Assembly (NCBI GenBank): GCA_020049835.1 | Contig: JAGVLK010000016.1 | Span: 62,001 to 126,000, forward strand | Direction of reading: 5' to 3' | DNA: 64,000 nt | Source of the DNA: Candidatus Babeliales bacterium | GTDB lineage: Bacteria > Babelota > Babeliae > Babelales > Vermiphilaceae | Shown: positions 33,807 to 43,367 of the stretch, piece by piece | Layout: each line of letters opens with the position of its first letter | Numbering within the stretch: the stretch's first letter is position 1 | Notes under the pieces: generated by a model | What the model saw: the letters and a program-made list of their open reading frames with translations, nothing else | Database searches by the model: none | Told to the model about the DNA's origin: nothing | Program-made: the position numbers and the translations under genes

Positions 33807-34286
33807 TTATATTTTAGCACTACGGATAGAACGAAGATGCTGTGCTGAACGCAATTTTGCAAGCGCGTTCAACGTTGCTTTAACAACATTCTGACGATTA
33901 GATGAACCTATAGCTTTTGCTAAAACATCTTTAATGCCAAGCGCTTCCATAATGGAACGCATTGCGCCACCAGCGATTACACCAGTACCCTTAGATGCTG
34001 AGCGTATTACTACTTTGCTTGCGCCATGTTTTCCCGTTACCGGATAAGGTATAGTTGTCCCACGCAATGCAACGTTAATTAATTTTTTACGTGCACGTTG
34101 TGTTGCTTTGGCAATAGCTTGAGATACCTCTTTGCTTTTACCCAACCCCATACCAATTTGACCTTGTTGGTTACCAGAAACAACAAAAGCCGAGAAGGCA
34201 AAACGTTTGCCACCTTTGGTTACCTTAGTAACCCTACGAACATTTATAACAAAATCACTAAACGTGGTTTCTTTGGTTTCAGCCAT
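33807..34286 (-). CDS. rpsE: 30S ribosomal protein S5
   Basis: 159 residues: the dsRBD-like N-domain with RRVTKVTKGGKRFAFSA and GKSKEVSQAI, and a C-domain with GVIAGGAMRSIMEALG. It contributes to mRNA helicase activity and decoding fidelity. The gene is 15 bases after rplR. Confidence 0.97.
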   Translation of the reverse strand: MAETKETTFSDFVINVRRVTKVTKGGKRFAFSAFVVSGNQQGQIGMGLGKSKEVSQAIAKATQRARKKLINVALRGTTIPYPVTGKHGASKVVIRSASKGTGVIAGGAMRSIMEALGIKDVLAKAIGSSNRQNVVKATLNALAKLRSAQHLRSIRSAKI

Positions 34287-34301
34287 TACATTAATCCTGA
34301 G

Positions 34302-34652
34302 TTAAATTTTCATTCCGCCTTCGCGCAGACCTTCAGCCAATGCCTTTACTCTTCCGTGGTACAAGAAACGTCCACGATCAAATTTAGCTTGCTCAATACC
34401 CTTGCTTTTTGCACGTTTTGCAAGCTCTACACCCACTGCTTGCGCTTGGGCTTTTTTGTCACCTTTGACATCAAGCTCTTGCGTTGAACAGCTTACGAGC
34501 GTTACTTGTTGCGCATCATCAATTATTTGCGCATATATGCTTGTTAAGCTACGAAACACCGCTACGCGGGGCAATGTATTATTGCGCAACTTAGCGCGCA
34601 CGCGCATCTGTCTACGCTTTTTTTTCTGTTGATTTCTTTTTAGTATTGACAC
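34302..34652 (-). CDS. rplR: 50S ribosomal protein L18
   Basis: 116 residues; binds 5S rRNA. A basic N-terminus (RNQQKKKRRQMRVRAKLRN) is followed by PRVAVFRSLTSIYAQIIDDAQ and a C-terminus with FDRGRFLYHGRVKALAEGLREGG, typical of L18. Between rplF and rpsE in conserved order. Confidence 0.97.
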   Translation of the reverse strand: MSILKRNQQKKKRRQMRVRAKLRNNTLPRVAVFRSLTSIYAQIIDDAQQVTLVSCSTQELDVKGDKKAQAQAVGVELAKRAKSKGIEQAKFDRGRFLYHGRVKALAEGLREGGMKI

Positions 34653-34675
34653 CGTATATCCTATGCTACGCTATA

Positions 34676-35218
34676 TTATGATTTAGTTTTACCAGCTTTA
34701 CGCAAAACCACATCTGTCGATAATTTGATACCGGTACCTTTATAAGGCTCAGTTTTACGTAGCGATTTTATATGACTGCATACTTGGCCGAGCATTTGCT
34801 TATCAAATGATTTCAATTGTAAGCGTTGCCCTGTTTTGTCAACTTCCATAGTGACGCCTTTTGGCAAAGCAAAATCAATTTTATGGCTATAGCCAAGTGT
34901 AAAAGTAACTTTTGAACCAGCTAAAGCTGCTTTATAACCAAGTCCTGTAATTACTATATCTTTTGTAAACCCCTCATGCGCACCTGTAATGGCGTTAGCC
35001 AAGAGCGCACGATGCAATCCCCAAATACGATTAAAATCTCGAGATTGCTTCTTTTGAGCAGGCTCAAGTTTTACCGCATTACCATCTACCACAAGAACAA
35101 GCTCATCCGGTAATTCATATACACCAGAATTTAAGCGACCTTTATAATGAACTTGTGAACCTTTAACGTCGACTTTTACGTCGCCCAATTGTATCGGTCT
35201 TCTGCCAATTTTAGACAT
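34676..35218 (-). CDS. rplF: 50S ribosomal protein L6
   Basis: 180 residues from ATG 35218 (MSKIGRRPI), the family's usual beginning; the longer frame upstream runs into the end of rpsH. Two related domains, ending with the conserved PEPYKGTGI-like segment (here TEPYKGTGIKLSTDVV). It binds 23S helix 97 near the factor site. Confidence 0.97.
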   Translation of the reverse strand: MSKIGRRPIQLGDVKVDVKGSQVHYKGRLNSGVYELPDELVLVVDGNAVKLEPAQKKQSRDFNRIWGLHRALLANAITGAHEGFTKDIVITGLGYKAALAGSKVTFTLGYSHKIDFALPKGVTMEVDKTGQRLQLKSFDKQMLGQVCSHIKSLRKTEPYKGTGIKLSTDVVLRKAGKTKS

Positions 35219-35228
35219 GTATATATCC

Positions 35229-35624
35229 CTACCAAACTGTGCAAAGAACCTCACCGCCAACACCAAGCTCTTTAGCTTTTCTGTTAGTGATGATTCCCTT
35301 ATTTGTTGTCAAAATCGATATACCCAAACCGCCAATAACCGGCTCTATACGCTTGGAACCTGCATACAAACGGCGACTCGGCTTACTCTTACGCGTTATT
35401 TCATGAATAACAGATTCACCTTCAACATATTTAAGGAAAATCTTTACTTCTTTTTTCGCTGTATCTTGTTCAAGCACAGCAAAATCGCGTATGAATCCTT
35501 CATCCTTTAATATTTGTGCAACAGACAAATTAGTACGTGAAGCCTGTGCAATAACAAATGGTTTGGATGATAATAAACCATTTCGAATAACGGTCAAAAA
35601 GTTGCCGATAACATCAATAGACAT
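35229..35624 (-). CDS. rpsH: 30S ribosomal protein S8
   Basis: 131 residues with DVIGNFLTVIRNG at the N-terminus and the C-terminal GISILTTNKGIITNRKAK followed by GGEVLCTVW, characteristic of S8. It binds the central 16S domain and in many bacteria represses the spc operon. Confidence 0.97.
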   Translation of the reverse strand: MSIDVIGNFLTVIRNGLLSSKPFVIAQASRTNLSVAQILKDEGFIRDFAVLEQDTAKKEVKIFLKYVEGESVIHEITRKSKPSRRLYAGSKRIEPVIGGLGISILTTNKGIITNRKAKELGVGGEVLCTVW

Positions 35625-35643
35625 GTAGTAACCTTTCCTAATC

Positions 35644-35829
35644 TTACCAACTAACTTTCTTCACGCCAGGCAACATACCTTCTAGAGCATTCTTTCTAAG
35701 ACAGATTCTGCACATCTTAAATAGACGGAAGTATGCGCGCGCTCTTCCACAAAGCTGACATCTATTATAAGCCTGTGTGGAAAATTTCGGTTCTCGTTTT
35801 GCTTTTTCAACTAAAGCCTTGCGGGCCAT
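35644..35829 (-). CDS. rpsN: 30S ribosomal protein S14, zinc type
   Basis: 61 residues, the short zinc-binding (type Z) S14. The ligand set is CxxC...CxxC in [20 protein letters not shown], then [18 protein letters not shown]. Needed for 30S head assembly. Between rplE and rpsH as usual. Confidence 0.97.
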   Translation of the reverse strand: MARKALVEKAKREPKFSTQAYNRCQLCGRARAYFRLFKMCRICLRKNALEGMLPGVKKVSW

Positions 35830-35849
35830 AATTATACCTCTTGAATATC

Positions 35850-36398
35850 TTATTTTTTAAATGGCATACCGAATGCTTTCAACAACTCAAACGCCATCTC
35901 GTCGTTTTTAGCCGATGTATGCATGGTAATGTTTAAACCATGTACCTTTTCAGAAAACTCATGATGAACTTCTGGGAAGATAGTCCACTCACGGATTCCT
36001 AAATTATAATTACCTCTGCTGTCTAACTTAGTTGACACACCTTGAAAATCGCGAACCTTAGGTAAAGCAACATTGATAAGCTTATCTAAAAATTCATACA
36101 TAGCTCTGCGACGCAAGGTAACCATAACACCAATTGGCATTCCTTCACGAAGCTTAAACCCAGCTATAGATTTTTTTGCTTTGGTGCGAACTGGCTTTTG
36201 ACCGGCAATTAATCCCATTACTTCAGTAATAGTATTGAGCGCCTTGCTATCCGCAACGGCCTCTTTAACGCCAATATTTAAAACTATTTTCGAAAGTTGA
36301 GGAGTTTCCATAACATTCTTCAAGCTAAATTTTTCTTGAAGCTGCTTTGCTATGGTGTTTCTGTACTTTTCCTCAAATCGTGCTTTTGCCATGCTCAT
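35850..36398 (-). CDS. rplE: 50S ribosomal protein L5
   Basis: 182 residues with [36 protein letters not shown] and [18 protein letters not shown] segments typical of L5. It binds 5S rRNA and the P-site tRNA elbow. The start ATG is 36398; a second Met two codons in is an alternative. Confidence 0.97.
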   Translation of the reverse strand: MSMAKARFEEKYRNTIAKQLQEKFSLKNVMETPQLSKIVLNIGVKEAVADSKALNTITEVMGLIAGQKPVRTKAKKSIAGFKLREGMPIGVMVTLRRRAMYEFLDKLINVALPKVRDFQGVSTKLDSRGNYNLGIREWTIFPEVHHEFSEKVHGLNITMHTSAKNDEMAFELLKAFGMPFKK

Positions 36399-36421
36399 GC
36401 ATCCTACATTTTTGCAATTAA

Positions 36422-36649
36422 CTATTGTTTGATCGGAGCAACATTGGAAATATCAATGTAACGTTCTTCACGTTTTATCCCCGACGTTTCACCCTGTTTA
36501 CGAGCCTTTACGTGACGCGTAACTACAGCGATCCCCTTAATCATAATTTTACCCTTTTTAGGTAAAATTGCAATTACAGACCCCTTTTTGCCGCGATCTT
36601 TTCCGGTCAAAACGTAAACAAGATCGCCCTTCTTGATAGCTGATTTCAT
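36422..36649 (-). CDS. rplX: 50S ribosomal protein L24, short form
   Basis: 75 residues: a complete KOW domain (KKGDLVYVLTGKDRGKKG) but missing about 25-30 residues of the usual C-terminus. L24 initiates 50S assembly and lies near the exit tunnel. Position between rplN and rplE is canonical, and the frame is intact, so truncation reflects the lineage and not a local mutation. Confidence 0.94.
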   Translation of the reverse strand: MKSAIKKGDLVYVLTGKDRGKKGSVIAILPKKGKIMIKGIAVVTRHVKARKQGETSGIKREERYIDISNVAPIKQ

Positions 36650-36657
36650 GCCTATCC

Positions 36658-37026
36658 CTATAATACTTCCGGTGCTAATGACATAATTTTAGTATAGTTT
36701 TTTGCACGCAATTCACGAGCAACAGGACCGTTAATACGTGTTCCTACCGGCTCACCTTTGTCATTAATAATTACGCCGGCATTATCACCAAAACGGATAT
36801 AGCTACCATCTGTTCTACGAACTTCTTTACGTGTTCGTACAATAAGAACGGTCACGATATCGCTTTTTTTAACTGTGCCACCCGGTATAGCTTTTTTAAC
36901 TGTGCATTTTACGGTATCACCAACATATGCATAACGCTTTCTTGTGCTGCCTTGGATATGAATAATCTGCAACAACTTTGCACCAGAATTATCTGCAACG
37001 TCTAATTGTGACTCTTTTTGTAACAT
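36658..37026 (-). CDS. rplN: 50S ribosomal protein L14
   Basis: 122 residues: beta-barrel L14 with [18 protein letters not shown], the basic loop [18 protein letters not shown] and C-terminal [12 protein letters not shown]-like end. It contacts 16S in intersubunit bridges. Spacing to rpsQ is 15 bases. Confidence 0.97.
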   Translation of the reverse strand: MLQKESQLDVADNSGAKLLQIIHIQGSTRKRYAYVGDTVKCTVKKAIPGGTVKKSDIVTVLIVRTRKEVRRTDGSYIRFGDNAGVIINDKGEPVGTRINGPVARELRAKNYTKIMSLAPEVL

Positions 37027-37041
37027 GTGCGCTACCTTGCT

Positions 37042-37302
37042 CTATGATTGTTGAGATTTAACGATGCGCGAAAGATACATGTACTTAGTCTTAGATACCG
37101 GTCGGCCTTCGTAAAATTCTACAAGGTCACCAATTTTGGCTAATTCTTGCTCATCGTGTACTTTAAATTTCTTAAATGAACGCCGAGTTTTATGAAATTG
37201 AGCATCCATATAAGTACGCATTACTTTAACGACTACAGTTTTATCCATTTTATCGGATACAACTTCACCAGTCAGGGTACGTTTTTTTTCTTGTTCAACC
37301 AT
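37042..37302 (-). CDS. rpsQ: 30S ribosomal protein S17
   Basis: 86 residues of OB fold: LTGEVVSDKMDKTVVVKVMR, then the HKTRRSFKKFKVHDE loop, which binds 16S. The gene directly abuts rpmC. Confidence 0.97.
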   Translation of the reverse strand: MVEQEKKRTLTGEVVSDKMDKTVVVKVMRTYMDAQFHKTRRSFKKFKVHDEQELAKIGDLVEFYEGRPVSKTKYMYLSRIVKSQQS

Positions 37303-37512
37303 TTACAGACCCTTTTGTTGTTTTTGGTGCAAATATGTTAATGCTCGTGCAATATCCTTGCGGAGCTTTTTAAACAAAGAATAATCCTTAATATGCGCAA
37401 CCGACACATTAAGGCGCAGGCTAAAGAGCTCACGACGCATTGCATCCAGCTTTTCAACAAGCTCCTGTGTGCTCATTTGAGCAAATTCTTGCTTTAGAAC
37501 AGTAGTTTTCAT
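37303..37512 (-). CDS. rpmC: 50S ribosomal protein L29
   Basis: 69 residues forming a helical hairpin with MSTQELVEKLDAMRRELFSL and a basic C-terminal helix. It lies at the exit tunnel and helps dock SRP and trigger factor. It overlaps rplP by 4 bases. Confidence 0.95.
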   Translation of the reverse strand: MKTTVLKQEFAQMSTQELVEKLDAMRRELFSLRLNVSVAHIKDYSLFKKLRKDIARALTYLHQKQQKGL

Positions 37513-37925
37513 TCGTCTTCACTCTTCTTAACAAAGCGAGTTTTCATAGGCAACTTATATGCTGCTTGACGCAATAAATCACGTGCCTCGACTTCGCCTA
37601 AACCTGAAACTTCACAAATAACACGATCACGCTTCACCACTGAGACCCATTTATCAACGGGGCCTTTTCCCTTACCCATACGGGTTTCTGCAGGTTTCTT
37701 GGTAATTGGCTTATCAGGGAAAACGCGCAAAAACATTTTGCCGATTTTTTTAAGCTTACGAGCCATAGTCAAACGCACTGACTCGATCTGTTGAGCGGTC
37801 AACCAACCTGGCTCAACTGCCTGTAACCCAAATTCGCCAAAAGCAACTGCACGAGCGCCTTTAGAGCGCCCCTTCATCGTACCACGCTGCACTTTTCGAA
37901 ATTTTGTTTTCTTTGGCATCAACAT
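37509..37925 (-). CDS. rplP: 50S ribosomal protein L16
   Basis: 138 residues beginning MLMPKKTKFRKVQRG, then RGAVAFGEFGLQA-like and GKGKGPVDKWVSVVKRDRV segments. It binds A-site tRNA and is needed for peptidyl transferase activity. Overlaps rpmC by 4 bases. Confidence 0.97.
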   Translation of the reverse strand: MLMPKKTKFRKVQRGTMKGRSKGARAVAFGEFGLQAVEPGWLTAQQIESVRLTMARKLKKIGKMFLRVFPDKPITKKPAETRMGKGKGPVDKWVSVVKRDRVICEVSGLGEVEARDLLRQAAYKLPMKTRFVKKSEDE

Positions 37926-37949
37926 AATTTCAAATCTTTCTCTTAAACG

Positions 37950-38585
37950 TTACGCTTGCTGATATTCGCCTCTGCAAATCCATACCTTAACACCGATAAT
38001 ACCATAGGTAGTCTTTGCTTCAGCAAAACCATAATCTATATCTGCACGCAATGTATGTAATGGAACTGAACCGACACGAGTCCATTCTGAACGTGCAATT
38101 TCAGCACCATTCAAACGTCCAGACACACAAATTTTAATACCTTTTGCACCAGAACGCATAGTTGATGCGGCTGAACGCTTCATAGCTTTTTTATAGCTAC
38201 TACGACGAACAATTTGATCCGCAATCGCTTGTGCGACGAGCTTTGCATCAAATTCTGGATTTTTAACTTCTTGTACCGATATTTCAATATTGCTCTTATT
38301 AAGCATTTTGCCTAATTTAGTGCGCAATCCGTCAATTTCTTGACCTTTTTTACCGATTACAAATCCAGGTTTAGCCGAATGAACGATAATTTTAATCGCA
38401 TCACCAGCTTTTTCAATCTCAATTTTAGAGATTTCCGCTTTATGAAGCGCATCGAACAAATATCGACGTATCATTAGATCTTCTAGAGCCTTGGTGCCAT
38501 AATCTCGTTTTTTTGCAAACCAACGAGAGTCCCAGCCTAAGTAAACACCTAATCTATATCCTATTGGATGTACCTTTTGTCCCAC
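37950..38585 (-). CDS. rpsC: 30S ribosomal protein S3
   Basis: 211 residues with an N-terminal KH domain (AKPGFVIGKKGQEIDGLR) and a C-terminal domain with MRSGAKGIKICVSGRLNGAEIAR. S3 lines the mRNA entry channel. Starts 3 bases after rplV. Confidence 0.97.
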   Translation of the reverse strand: MGQKVHPIGYRLGVYLGWDSRWFAKKRDYGTKALEDLMIRRYLFDALHKAEISKIEIEKAGDAIKIIVHSAKPGFVIGKKGQEIDGLRTKLGKMLNKSNIEISVQEVKNPEFDAKLVAQAIADQIVRRSSYKKAMKRSAASTMRSGAKGIKICVSGRLNGAEIARSEWTRVGSVPLHTLRADIDYGFAEAKTTYGIIGVKVWICRGEYQQA

Positions 38586-38588
38586 GAA

Positions 38589-38936
38589 TTAATCCTTTTT
38601 GCCTGTAACTTTTTTGACAATAACACTCATGTGACAAAGGCGTCTACGCTGAATATTAGCGCGTCCCATAGCACCCGCCTTATAGTAGCGGAACATTGGA
38701 CCTTCATCTACACGGATGTCGGATATAACCAACTCTTTAACTTCAATGCCATTTTGATGCTTTGCGTTAGCCGCAGCTGATTTAAGCATCTTTTCTATTG
38801 GTATAACCTTTTTCACTGGGCAAGTGGCCAACCAATTTAAAGCTTGTTCAACGTTCTTCCCTCTAATTACGTCCGCATATGGACGCAATTTATAAGGAGA
38901 AACACGTACAAACTTTGATTTCGATTCAAATTGCAT
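38589..38936 (-). CDS. rplV: 50S ribosomal protein L22
   Basis: 115 residues: VSPYKLRPYADVIRGK, the AAANAKHQNG motif and the extended hairpin ending MGRANIQRRRLCHMSVIV that reaches the exit tunnel. The 87 bases between this gene and rpsS hold no gene. Confidence 0.97.
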   Translation of the reverse strand: MQFESKSKFVRVSPYKLRPYADVIRGKNVEQALNWLATCPVKKVIPIEKMLKSAAANAKHQNGIEVKELVISDIRVDEGPMFRYYKAGAMGRANIQRRRLCHMSVIVKKVTGKKD

Positions 38937-39023
38937 TATATGACCTCAAAAACCAACTGTAACGTTGTCATCTATTATTTTACCTTATTTGCTAGATGTC
39001 AGCAATAGCCAATTAGACTATTT

Positions 39024-39308
39024 TTACTTCTTATCTGCACCAGCTTTTCTATCACCACTATGCATTTTGAATGATCGCGTCGGCGCAAATTCACCCAAAG
39101 AATGGCCTACCATGTTTTCGGTAATAAATACCGGAACAAACTTGCGTCCATTATGAACGGCAATGGTAAGTCCAACGAAGTCTGGCAATACCATACTTCT
39201 GCGGGACCATGTTTTAATCGCCTCACGTTTTGTACCCGTTTTGCTTTGCTGAATTTTCTTCATCAAACAGTCTTGTACGTAAGGACCTTTTTTGGCAGAT
39301 CTAGCCAT
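39024..39308 (-). CDS. rpsS: 30S ribosomal protein S19
   Basis: 94 residues with [39 protein letters not shown] and [18 protein letters not shown], diagnostic of S19. It sits in the 30S head near the A-site finger bridge. Confidence 0.97.
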   Translation of the reverse strand: MARSAKKGPYVQDCLMKKIQQSKTGTKREAIKTWSRRSMVLPDFVGLTIAVHNGRKFVPVFITENMVGHSLGEFAPTRSFKMHSGDRKAGADKK

Positions 39309-39333
39309 AGCACTATGCCTCTTCTATTAATAA

Positions 39334-40158
39334 CTATTTCTTCCTACGACGAATAATCAATGGATTCTTGCGTCGTCGTGTACGTGTACCTTTGCAGCCT
39401 TTACCCCAAGGAGTTCTTGGATGCGAGCCTGACTTAGAACGACCTTCACCACCACCGTGCGGGTGATCAACCGGGTTCATAGCCATACCACGAACTGAAG
39501 GTCTAAATCCTCTATGACGTGTACGTCCTGCTTTACCCCATGAAATATTCTTAAACGCTGCGTTACCAAGGGTACCAACAGTCGCCCAACAATCAAGAGG
39601 AACCATGCGCACTTCACCTGAAGGCATTTTTAATGTTGCGTACTCATCAGTTTTCGCGATAAATTGTACTGATGTGCCAGCACTACGTGCAATCTTGCCG
39701 CCTCTGCCAGGAGTAAGTTCCACATTATGTACGGTAAAACCGATAGGGATGTTGCGCAATGGAAGTGCATTACCAACGCGTGCTTCCACCGATTGGCCTG
39801 AAACAACAACGTTGCCTACTTGCAAACCATCTGGAAGTAGCATGTACTTCTTCGCACCATTTTTATACACTACAAGCGCGATACGCACGTTACGATTTGG
39901 ATCGTACTCAACTGTTGATATTGTACCTTCAATATCACGCTCTGCACGATTAAAATCGATAATACGATAAAGCTTTGCAGCACCACCACCACGATGGCGT
40001 ACGGTAATACGACCATATGAGTTGCGCCCACCTTTACGTTTTAGTCCTTTTACTAACGAGCGCTCAGGCTTCGTTGTAGTAATATCGTCAGAAACTAAAA
40101 ACGACTGAAAACGCAACGATGAGTTACGTGGTTTTCTTAAACGAATATTTGTTGCCAT
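39334..40158 (-). CDS. rplB: 50S ribosomal protein L2
   Basis: 274 residues: OB and SH3-like domains with RGGGAAKLYRIIDF and VEYDPNRNVRIALV, and the conserved MNPVDHPHGGGEGRS loop carrying the His near the peptidyl transferase centre. Full length. Confidence 0.98.
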   Translation of the reverse strand: MATNIRLRKPRNSSLRFQSFLVSDDITTTKPERSLVKGLKRKGGRNSYGRITVRHRGGGAAKLYRIIDFNRAERDIEGTISTVEYDPNRNVRIALVVYKNGAKKYMLLPDGLQVGNVVVSGQSVEARVGNALPLRNIPIGFTVHNVELTPGRGGKIARSAGTSVQFIAKTDEYATLKMPSGEVRMVPLDCWATVGTLGNAAFKNISWGKAGRTRHRGFRPSVRGMAMNPVDHPHGGGEGRSKSGSHPRTPWGKGCKGTRTRRRKNPLIIRRRKK

Positions 40159-40185
40159 AGCAATAACCTTTTCTATTTCTTTGCG

Positions 40186-40518
40186 CTATTGTTTTTGTGC
40201 AGCTTGTTTTGCAGGCAGTGTTGTAGCAGTTTGCTCAAAGAAATTGAGTGAATAGCCTTCTGCCAATGTCACAATAGCACGTTTCTGATCAGAACCGGCA
40301 ACCGCACGTCTACGAACCATACGATTCTTACCTTTGCGAACCATAATACGCACGCTTTTAACTTTTACATTAAAGAGCTTTTCAAGAACCTCTTTTACCA
40401 TAGGCTTGTTGGCGTCTTGATGCACATTAAGAAACAATTTCTTAAATTTCTGATTAAGCTGATACGCCTTGTCAGAAACTACCGGTCCTTGGATAATGTC
40501 ATAAATAGTTAAATCCAT
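40186..40518 (-). CDS. rplW: 50S ribosomal protein L23
   Basis: 110 residues with IIQGPVVSDKAYQLNQ, FLNVHQDANKPMVKEVLEKLFNVKV and a basic loop, typical of L23, the main docking site at the tunnel exit. Overlaps rplD by 10 bases. The Gln/Ala-rich tail is somewhat longer than usual. Confidence 0.96.
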   Translation of the reverse strand: MDLTIYDIIQGPVVSDKAYQLNQKFKKLFLNVHQDANKPMVKEVLEKLFNVKVKSVRIMVRKGKNRMVRRRAVAGSDQKRAIVTLAEGYSLNFFEQTATTLPAKQAAQKQ

Positions 40519-41162
40519 TTCATAACCATTTCTTTAAAGTGTTGGATATCTTTATCCAAACAGACCCAATACTCAGCATTTATTAGATCATATGCATTAG
40601 CTTGATCTAAAAAGAGCAAACGAACATTTGGAATATTTGCAAATGATGCGTACGTAACAAAATCATCCATTGGAACAAACAAAACGATTTTACTGTTTTG
40701 TAGTCCAGCTTCTTTTAGAAGCTTAGCTGCTTGTGACGTTTTAGGCACATCACCTTGGATTTGCCAATTAAACGCAAGGATTTTTTCTTGCGCGACAAAT
40801 GAATTAACGATATAACGTAGCGCCTGTTTCTTGGTTTTTTTGGTAACCGTTAATGTGCGAACGCGCTCTTGCGGCCCCCAGATTACGCCACCTTTACGCC
40901 ACAATCCAGATGCTTTTGTACCTGCACGAGCTTGGCCAGTACCTTTTTGCTTCCACGGTTTTTTACCCGAAAAAGCTACTTCAGATCTGTCTTTTACTGC
41001 TACGGTACCTTGGCGCCAATTTTGCAATAACGAACGCACCCACAGAGAAACTGCAACGGGAGCTGCTACTGCAGCTGTTGCATCAAATCCCAAATCAGCT
41101 GCTGAAACATAACGCATCGCATCATGCTGCTTTGCAGGCTGTTCTTGTTTTTGTTTAATCAT
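40509..41162 (-). CDS. rplD: 50S ribosomal protein L4
   Basis: 217 residues with the extended loop (GKKPWKQKGTGQARAGTKASG...WGPQERV) that lines the exit tunnel, and the helical C-terminus. In many bacteria L4 represses the S10 operon. The N-terminus carries a short Gln-rich extension. Confidence 0.96.
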   Translation of the reverse strand: MIKQKQEQPAKQHDAMRYVSAADLGFDATAAVAAPVAVSLWVRSLLQNWRQGTVAVKDRSEVAFSGKKPWKQKGTGQARAGTKASGLWRKGGVIWGPQERVRTLTVTKKTKKQALRYIVNSFVAQEKILAFNWQIQGDVPKTSQAAKLLKEAGLQNSKIVLFVPMDDFVTYASFANIPNVRLLFLDQANAYDLINAEYWVCLDKDIQHFKEMVMKWI

Positions 41163-41177
41163 TCCCTTAACCTAAAC

Positions 41178-41798
41178 CTATGCTTTTCTGATAAAAATCA
41201 ATGAACCAGATCCGCCAGGAACTGCACCTTTGAGCAATATTACATTCTGCTCAGGTTTTACATTGATTACTTTCAAATTGCTCACAAATTTGCTTGCGTC
41301 ACCAAAATGTCCCGGTAATTTTTTACCTTTTGGAACACGACCTTGGCTTCTCATATAACTGAGTGAACCCGGACGCTTACCCATACGTGAACCATGGCTC
41401 GCACCGCCACCGGCAAAACCGTGACGTTTAACTACACCACAGAACCCACGTCCTTTTGATGTACCAAAGACATCAACTTTTTGTCCTTCCTGTACAGAGG
41501 CTAATACATCAGCCGGTTTGCCTACTTCTAGGCTCAATGTAGCAGGATCCGCATCTACGCGAATTTCACGAACAAAACTAAAATATTTTTTAGGCTTTTT
41601 AATCCAATCGGATTCAAAAGGAGTCTTTTGATAACGATCGCGCAAACATGCAACTTGGACAGCATTGTATCCATCACGCTCTTCGTTGCGCACATTAGTA
41701 ATGTACCAATGAGCAACATCGATAACTGTGACCGGAACAACCTTATTGTCGGCAAAAACTTGCGTCATGCCGATTTTTTTTCCCCATAAACCTTTCAT
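41178..41798 (-). CDS. rplC: 50S ribosomal protein L3
   Basis: 206 residues: GLWGKKIGMTQVFADNKVVPVT start and the central extension with ASHGSRMGKRPGSLS and KGKKLPGHFG that reaches the peptidyl transferase centre. Full-length, canonical position. Confidence 0.97.
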   Translation of the reverse strand: MKGLWGKKIGMTQVFADNKVVPVTVIDVAHWYITNVRNEERDGYNAVQVACLRDRYQKTPFESDWIKKPKKYFSFVREIRVDADPATLSLEVGKPADVLASVQEGQKVDVFGTSKGRGFCGVVKRHGFAGGGASHGSRMGKRPGSLSYMRSQGRVPKGKKLPGHFGDASKFVSNLKVINVKPEQNVILLKGAVPGGSGSLIFIRKA

Positions 41799-41815
41799 CG
41801 TGCTATCCTTTCGCG

Positions 41816-42121
41816 CTATTTAATTTCGACATCAACACCAGAAGAAATGTTTAACTTCATGAGCGCGTCCATCGTTTGATCCGACGGTGACAAGATGTCC
41901 AGAATACGCTTATGCGAAGTTAACTCAAACTGTTCACGTGATTTTTTATTCACGTGTGGTGAGCGCAATACGGTAAAGCATTGTTGTCTGTTAGGCATAG
42001 GAACAGGCCCCATTAAACGGGAGCCTGTTCGCTTTACTGTCGAAACAATCTGTTTTACAGCTTTATCGAGCAACTGATGATCATACGATTTAAGGGTCAA
42101 ACGTATTTTTTGTTTTTTCAT
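41816..42121 (-). CDS. rpsJ: 30S ribosomal protein S10
   Basis: 101 residues with [49 protein letters not shown] and a C-terminus with SGVDVEIK. It also forms NusB-S10 in antitermination. It follows tuf by 14 bases, joining the str and S10 operons into one unit. Confidence 0.97.
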   Translation of the reverse strand: MKKQKIRLTLKSYDHQLLDKAVKQIVSTVKRTGSRLMGPVPMPNRQQCFTVLRSPHVNKKSREQFELTSHKRILDILSPSDQTMDALMKLNISSGVDVEIK

Positions 42122-42135
42122 ACCTTATAATCCGC

Positions 42136-43326
42136 TTATTCGATTATTTCAGTTACCACACCTGAACCCACAGTTCTGCCACCTTCACGGATTGCAAAAT
42201 GTAGATCCTTATTCATAGCTATCGGTGCAATTAAGTCTACAGTAAGATCAACGTTATCACCTGGCATAACCATTTCACGGTCAGCAGCTAACGTTACGAT
42301 ACCAGTAATGTCTGTCGTTCTGAAATAGAACTGAGGACGGTAACCAGTAAAGAATGGACTATGACGACCACCTTCTTCTTTAGACATTACATACACTTTA
42401 GCTTTGAACTTCTTGTGTGGAGTAATTGATCCGGGAACTGCTATTACCATACCACGTTCGATGTCTTCTTTTTTAACACCACGTAGCAATAGTCCAGCAT
42501 TATCACCAGCGCGACCTTCATCAAGAGTTCGTTTGAACATCTCAACACCAGTTACAACTGATTTGATCTTTTTACCAAAGCCGATGATTTCAACTTCATC
42601 GCCAACTTTGATAATACCTTGCTCAATACGACCTGTCGCAACTGTACCACGACCTGCGATTGAGAAAACGCTCTCAACAGGCATAAGGAATGGTTTGTCG
42701 ATAGAACGTTTTGGCTCAGGAATGTAGTTATCAAGAGCTTCCATCAAGCGATCGATAGAACCTGTTCCAAGCTCGCTGTTTTCGCCTTCAAGGGCTTTAA
42801 GAGCTGAACCACGAATTACAGGTATATCTTTGCCAGGGAATCCGTATTTGCTTAATAGATCGCGAATTTCTTCTTCAACCATATCCAACATATCCGCATC
42901 ATCAACCATATCAACTTTATTCAAGAAGACTACAAGTGATGGAACGTTTACGTTCTTAGCCAAAATGATATGTTCACGAGTTTGTGGCATCGCACCGTCA
43001 GCAGCTGATACTACAAGAATACCGCCGTCCATCTGTGCAGCACCGGTGATCATGTTTTTAACATAGTCAGCGTGACCTGGACAGTCAACGTGCGCATAGT
43101 GGCGCTTTGCTGTTTCATATTCTACGTGTGAAGTTGCAATCGTAATACCGCGCTCTTTTTCTTCAGGAGCGTTGTCAATTTCATCAAAATTACGAACTTG
43201 CGCTAAACCTTTTGCTGCTTGAGTTTTGGTGATTGCAGCGGTTAATGTGGTCTTACCATGGTCAACGTGGCCAATAGTACCGACATTAACGTGCGACTTG
43301 TTACGCTCAAAAACGCCTTTAGCCAT
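42136..43326 (-). CDS. tuf: Elongation factor Tu
   Basis: 396 residues delivering aminoacyl-tRNA to the ribosome. G1 GHVDHGKT (19-26), G2 RGITI, G3 DCPGH, G4 NKVD and the three-domain layout are complete. This is the only tuf in the window. Confidence 0.98.
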   Translation of the reverse strand: MAKGVFERNKSHVNVGTIGHVDHGKTTLTAAITKTQAAKGLAQVRNFDEIDNAPEEKERGITIATSHVEYETAKRHYAHVDCPGHADYVKNMITGAAQMDGGILVVSAADGAMPQTREHIILAKNVNVPSLVVFLNKVDMVDDADMLDMVEEEIRDLLSKYGFPGKDIPVIRGSALKALEGENSELGTGSIDRLMEALDNYIPEPKRSIDKPFLMPVESVFSIAGRGTVATGRIEQGIIKVGDEVEIIGFGKKIKSVVTGVEMFKRTLDEGRAGDNAGLLLRGVKKEDIERGMVIAVPGSITPHKKFKAKVYVMSKEEGGRHSPFFTGYRPQFYFRTTDITGIVTLAADREMVMPGDNVDLTVDLIAPIAMNKDLHFAIREGGRTVGSGVVTEIIE

Positions 43327-43367
43327 TGTTAAGTCTCCTGCCGGTCATTATAAAAATAAACATATAC

